Below are positions 9,001-10,935 of a DNA stretch of 10,935 nt, in pieces (within the stretch, counting starts at the first letter, position 1; the number at the start of each line of letters is the position of its first letter). The stretch spans positions 1 through 10,935 of the forward strand of contig JAJJXM010000227.1 in assembly GCA_024516155.1 (NCBI GenBank). The letters are read 5' to 3'. Made by a program: the position numbers and the translations under genes. This stretch comes from Pyronema omphalodes (lineage: Eukaryota; Ascomycota; Pezizomycetes; Pezizales; Pyronemataceae). The notes under the pieces are model-generated. The model had not been told where the DNA came from and did not search any database. It was given only the letters and a program-made list of their open reading frames with translations.

Positions 9001-9955
9001 ACCATCTTTTCGATTGTGGGGTCACTTGTAGTACGGGGGTGGACGTAGTCGCGGCATTGAGGATGGCATCACGTATTGACTCTGCCCACGCATCGAGGTT
9101 GTCTGTGGTAGGGTGGTTGCGGTATTGTGTCCATGATGGTGTGAGGGCTAAGCACGAGGCACGGAGGGTTTCGGCGAAGAGCTCCCAATCCGTCTTTTTC
9201 CAGTTCAGTCGGTTTGTTGGGGGGGTTGTTTCAGCGTCTGGGTGGGTTGTGTGCACTTCGAAACGTATGACTTCGTGGTCAGATCCCGTAGCGTTGTCGT
9301 CGTCAATTGCCCAGTTGGTTGTTTCCTCTGCCATGTGGGGCGATGCTAGGGTCAGGTCGAGGACGGAAGAACTGCGGCCTTGGTTGTAGTAGTAGGTGGG
9401 AATGTCAGGGACGGACACGAGGGTCCAGTCTCGTTGTTCGATGAGGTCAACTATTTCGGTGGCGCGGGTGGGGGAACGTGTGGAGGAGTTCCACAGGGCA
9501 TGGTGAGCGTTGAGGTCACCTGTGATGATGCACCTGCGGGGGAGGGGGAGGGGGGTGAGGGCTCTCGGGATGGTATAAATGTTGCTTTCGGGGTGTTTTT
9601 CGTTGTATATATTAAAAAGAAAGAAAGAAGGAATCAAGTCGGTACCTACCTCAAGGACCTGGAGGTCAGGATCCGCGCATATATCGGTGCGTTGAGAAAC
9701 CCTGAGGTATGGGTTTGTCCTGGTCACATAGGCGGCTGTTCTGTTGGTGGTTCTATCTCCACGCGGTGGTAAGACCAGTGTGAAAGAGGGGTGTGTGGTG
9801 GCGTATGTTATGTCGGTTATGTGAATTTCTTGTATTAGGATTATGTCGGCTGTGTTGTGTGCGCTATTCAGCAGCGCATCGAGTGCTGATCGTTGTCGGT
9901 TCACGTTGTGGGAGACGATCCGTATGGTTGCTGCCAGTCTGTTGTAGCTAGACAT
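6035..9955 (-). CDS. LINE ORF2: APE endonuclease - reverse transcriptase - RNase H - CCHC
   Basis: This 1306-aa ORF has no internal stop. Residues 10-235 are an APE-like endonuclease: N17 (SHNVN), E43 (IQE), D147 and N149 (GDLNAHH), D200 (VLDLTLAS) and D226-H227 (GSDH). A basic linker (about 325-365) and nine prolines (424-432) follow. Reverse transcriptase spans about 490-780, with KAYRPIALLN, D595 in FLDVRGAFDN, GIPQGSPASP and YIDD (D688, D689). RNase H spans about 1000-1135, with D1006 (YTDGS), E1044, D1074 (FTDNQAA), H1119 (HWVPGHT) and D1129. A C-x-C-x9-H-x4-C motif lies at 1226-1243. It nicks target DNA and copies element RNA at the nick. The start at 9955 is the first ATG and overlaps the ORF1 stop by 8 nt, suggesting reinitiation. 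All catalytic residues are present, so the protein may be active. Confidence 0.95.
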   Translation of the reverse strand: MSSYNRLAATIRIVSHNVNRQRSALDALLNSAHNTADIILIQEIHITDITYATTHPSFTLVLPPRGDRTTNRTAAYVTRTNPYLRVSQRTDICADPDLQVLEVGTDLIPSFFLFNIYNEKHPESNIYTIPRALTPLPLPRRCIITGDLNAHHALWNSSTRSPTRATEIVDLIEQRDWTLVSVPDIPTYYYNQGRSSSVLDLTLASPHMAEETTNWAIDDDNATGSDHEVIRFEVHTTHPDAETTPPTNRLNWKKTDWELFAETLRASCLALTPSWTQYRNHPTTDNLDAWAESIRDAILNAATTSTPVLQVTPQSKRWWTAEVTEARKKMTKARRKWKRKRDDRSHLNYKRHRNEYHRSIRTAKDAKWKEYLSQAEGPDVWQAFRYTNPRRAQLTPNLRATINGQETICSSFDAKVEAFQKLFPPPPPPPPPSILPPRRELQWTTFTPTEVETAIFSSSPKKAPGPDGLTFACLRQAYLAIPEHMNNLYATLGTAGYHPRCWRQATTVIIAKPNKPDYSNPKAYRPIALLNCLGKTLEKLMATRLGTMADSHDLLHRDQIGGRPQRSAIDAAMALVHDVEIGKSHGMLTSALFLDVRGAFDNVSADRLQQTLRQLGCPRPVVSWCQSFLADRTIALAFDGRTDTQRPVQTGIPQGSPASPILFLLYLRPLFDELAKTHPYAWTPSYIDDVAIVVQGRTRKANARALENITKTAFRWADANAVAFDDAKSELLHFHWSRTDSITEEEKVKLPNGTVITPGTQGGEKDVVRWIGLYLDRKLNFRKHVARRVTAAQRTLNALCRLARYETGLSPAATRLIYQACVQSRADYGAEIWWNQQKDLARTLQNQQNTALRRILNAFTSTPILALHNESAFPPVTIRLDNRQRKYALRTLTLPASHPIITRCPVSFPAPSIEDASINPDTEYDHPWHVPGQAPSRLLHVISTLSSWVQPNAEIENTSQNIPDDDLAPTLTIDISSSPKADAADDHLLLLHALRQRSDTILLYTDGSQLDGITGAGYTIPHGLPRPVDSIVPMGDRTEVFDAEVMAIHEGLRTCLRHIRRNDLYDKHIHVFTDNQAAIHRASHLRRGPGQELAWAIHNTAHDLHAYGTSITIHWVPGHTSVPGNEAADELARQATTVPPRRRIPISLTWLRRRARERYTEDWATWFTSSPRPRTYAATHRRKMDTAYTENPRWISTAILGLRTGHGYFLNCLAHPPSDAYPSRSCSCPIHPPQTPRHLLLSCPEFQAARSTLRKDLKLRQHSRINLNTILDTPSGTKALSTFISATKVATSTWAHSRLEKPRRRG
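9948..9955 (-). promoter_or_regulatory. ORF1 stop / ORF2 start overlap (ATGTCTAG)
   Basis: On the minus strand the ORF2 ATG (9955-9953) lies 2 nt before the ORF1 stop TAG (9950-9948), so the two frames overlap by 8 nt. Termination of ORF1 followed by short-range reinitiation at ORF2 is known for other non-LTR elements, such as SART1, with similar overlaps. No other signal for ORF2 translation is visible. Confidence 0.6.
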
Positions 9956-10935
9956 GGGCGTTCATCTCAGTGTCTTTGTCGGCTGGGTTGGGTGGGGCGG
10001 CGGCGGGGTTTTGTGACGCTGTCCAGGCTTCTTTGAATATGCGGATGCGTACGGGGCACTGCTTGCTGAAGCCTGGGTGGTCGAGGTCGGGGAGGTTGGC
10101 GTCCGCGCAGTTTTTGCAATGGTATCTAGTGTGTTCACAACTCTTACCTTTGCGCTGGGGGCAGTCGTTGCAGGCATGGTCGTCCGTGGGGTGGTTCTGG
10201 CCGCAGAAGCCGCAGGTGGGGCCTTGCGGTCCAGTGCAGTTGGTGTAGTGGTGGCCAAAGAGCAAGCAGCGCCGACACTGGTCGGTCCGTCGGGCAGAGT
10301 GGTACTCGGTGACTCTTCGGGGCTCGAAGAGTACCATGACTCGTTTGCGCTTCAGGAGTGCGAGCTCTTCGGCGGTACGTACCGCCATAACCACACTGGA
10401 CGCTTCCTTGCCCACACGTTTCTCCGCGGTCGTCATATATCGGGGGGGTTGCGCCAGGGTGACATGTCGGTTGCTGCGTTCGATCTCCTCTTGGAGGAGG
10501 CGCATTCCGTCGGGGGAGTCGGGGTATTGGCTCGTGGGGATTCCATGGACTGCGAGCTTATACCACCGCTCGTTCAGGCGGGGTGCGGCGATGGAGGTAT
10601 TGACTGTGCGTCGCTGTGTGTATGGTCCCTAGGTTCTTGGTCAGCTCGGATTCAGTGGTTGCCGTCTGTCATGGTCACGATGAGGTTTCCTGATTGGGCT
10701 TGTCTGATCGTGGCGACAGCCATGTGAGGCGGCGCCTGCGTCTGGGTGAGTGCAGCGTTGATCGCCCGTCCCAGTTGGGCCTTTGTATTGACGTCGATTT
10801 CCGCAGGGTGTGGGATGGGTATCATGATGGACTGGGGGGGGGTGCGTTGGCGTCGGGGGTTGCGGTTTTTGCGGGGGGGTTGCTTTTGGGGGCGTGGGCG
10901 GGGAAGGAGAGGTCAGCGACGGTTGTGCGGAGGTC
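9948..10935 (-). pseudogene. LINE ORF1: nucleic-acid-binding protein with zinc knuckles, frame-disrupted, 5' partial
   Basis: ORF1 proteins of such LINEs bind element RNA. The downstream part is open from 10628 to 9948. It holds RLNERWYKLAVHGIPT, then CRRCLLFGHHYTNC (C-x2-C-x4-H-x4-C), a second cluster CGFCGQNHPTDDHAC, and a third built from CKNC ... H ... C; it ends EMNAHV. An ATG at 10505 exists, but similarity-like sequence continues upstream of it, so it is not the true start. The 5' part lies in another frame: 57 codons from ATG 10825 (MIPIPHPAEIDVNTKAQLGR ... GNLIVTMTDGN) to a stop at 10654. A third frame (ESELTKNLGTI, about 10653-10620) seems to bridge the two, implying two 1-nt insertions. 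Upstream of 10825 the DNA is C-rich and open in more than one frame, with a C9 run at 10834-10842, so the N-terminus is unresolved. Confidence 0.8.

Larger units (their letters stand above)
5919..10935 (-). mobile_element. Non-LTR retrotransposon (LINE, Tad1-like/I-group), 5' end outside the window
   Basis: On the minus strand: ORF1 with Cys/His nucleic-acid-binding clusters; ORF2 with APE endonuclease, RT, RNase H and a C-terminal CCHC; a 93-nt 3' UTR; and a 23-nt poly(A) tail. RNase H after RT plus an ORF1 with CCHC knuckles fits the I-group, and in fungi the Tad1 clade. ORF1 continues to the window edge, so the 5' UTR and start are missing from view. The tail is joined directly to the leader of the gypsy element, which makes this a likely nested insertion. 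A target-site duplication would be expected just after the tail (GGGGACAAGCAG, minus strand, from 5918) and again beyond 10935. Confidence 0.9.

Noticed and set aside
10077..10727. 216-codon + strand ORF opposite LINE ORF1
   Set aside because: Antisense shadow of the zinc-knuckle ORF; no recognisable domain.
1..10935. tRNA or rRNA genes, CRISPR arrays, or host genes
   Set aside because: Nothing in either strand resembles them; almost all sequence is accounted for by the two retroelements.

Overview
The window holds no recognisable host gene. It is filled by two retrotransposons, both on the minus strand, so each reads from high to low coordinates. The families point to a filamentous fungus: a chromodomain-bearing Ty3/gypsy element (chromovirus) and an APE-type LINE whose ORF2 joins endonuclease, reverse transcriptase and RNase H, as in fungal Tad1-like elements. 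The sequence alone does not settle whether the host is an ascomycete or a basidiomycete.

Layout, low to high coordinates. 2-364: 3' LTR of the gypsy element, with AATAAA, a TATA-like box and a perfect palindrome. 365-374: polypurine tract. 225-4102: pol (protease, RT, RNase H, integrase, chromodomain); it runs into the LTR and is broken by one UGA at a conserved Trp codon in RT. 4065-4109: a textbook -1 frameshift signal (GGGAAAA, 6-nt spacer, hairpin) joining gag to pol. 4097-5199: gag, with a 1-nt deletion and a UAA just before its zinc knuckle. 5200-5918: purine-rich leader-like sequence with no gene I can support. 5919-5941: poly(A) tail of the LINE (T23 on the + strand). 5942-6034: short LINE 3' UTR. 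6035-9955: intact LINE ORF2, 1306 aa. 9948-10935: LINE ORF1 (nucleic-acid-binding, three Cys/His clusters), overlapping ORF2 by 8 nt as ATGTCTAG, frame-disrupted near 10612-10661 and running off the window end.

Interpretation. No copy of the LTR is visible between gag and the LINE tail. The simplest reading is a nested insertion: the LINE landed in the gypsy 5' leader, and the gypsy 5' LTR and LINE 5' end lie beyond 10935. The gypsy copy cannot make Gag or Gag-Pol because of three inactivating lesions. LINE ORF2 is uninterrupted with all catalytic residues present, which fits the LINE being the later arrival, although its ORF1 is damaged.

I found no new kind of system. The points most worth checking are the frameshift cassette, the nested architecture, the stop-start overlaps (TAATG at the gag start, ATGTCTAG between ORF1 and ORF2) and pol coding into the LTR.
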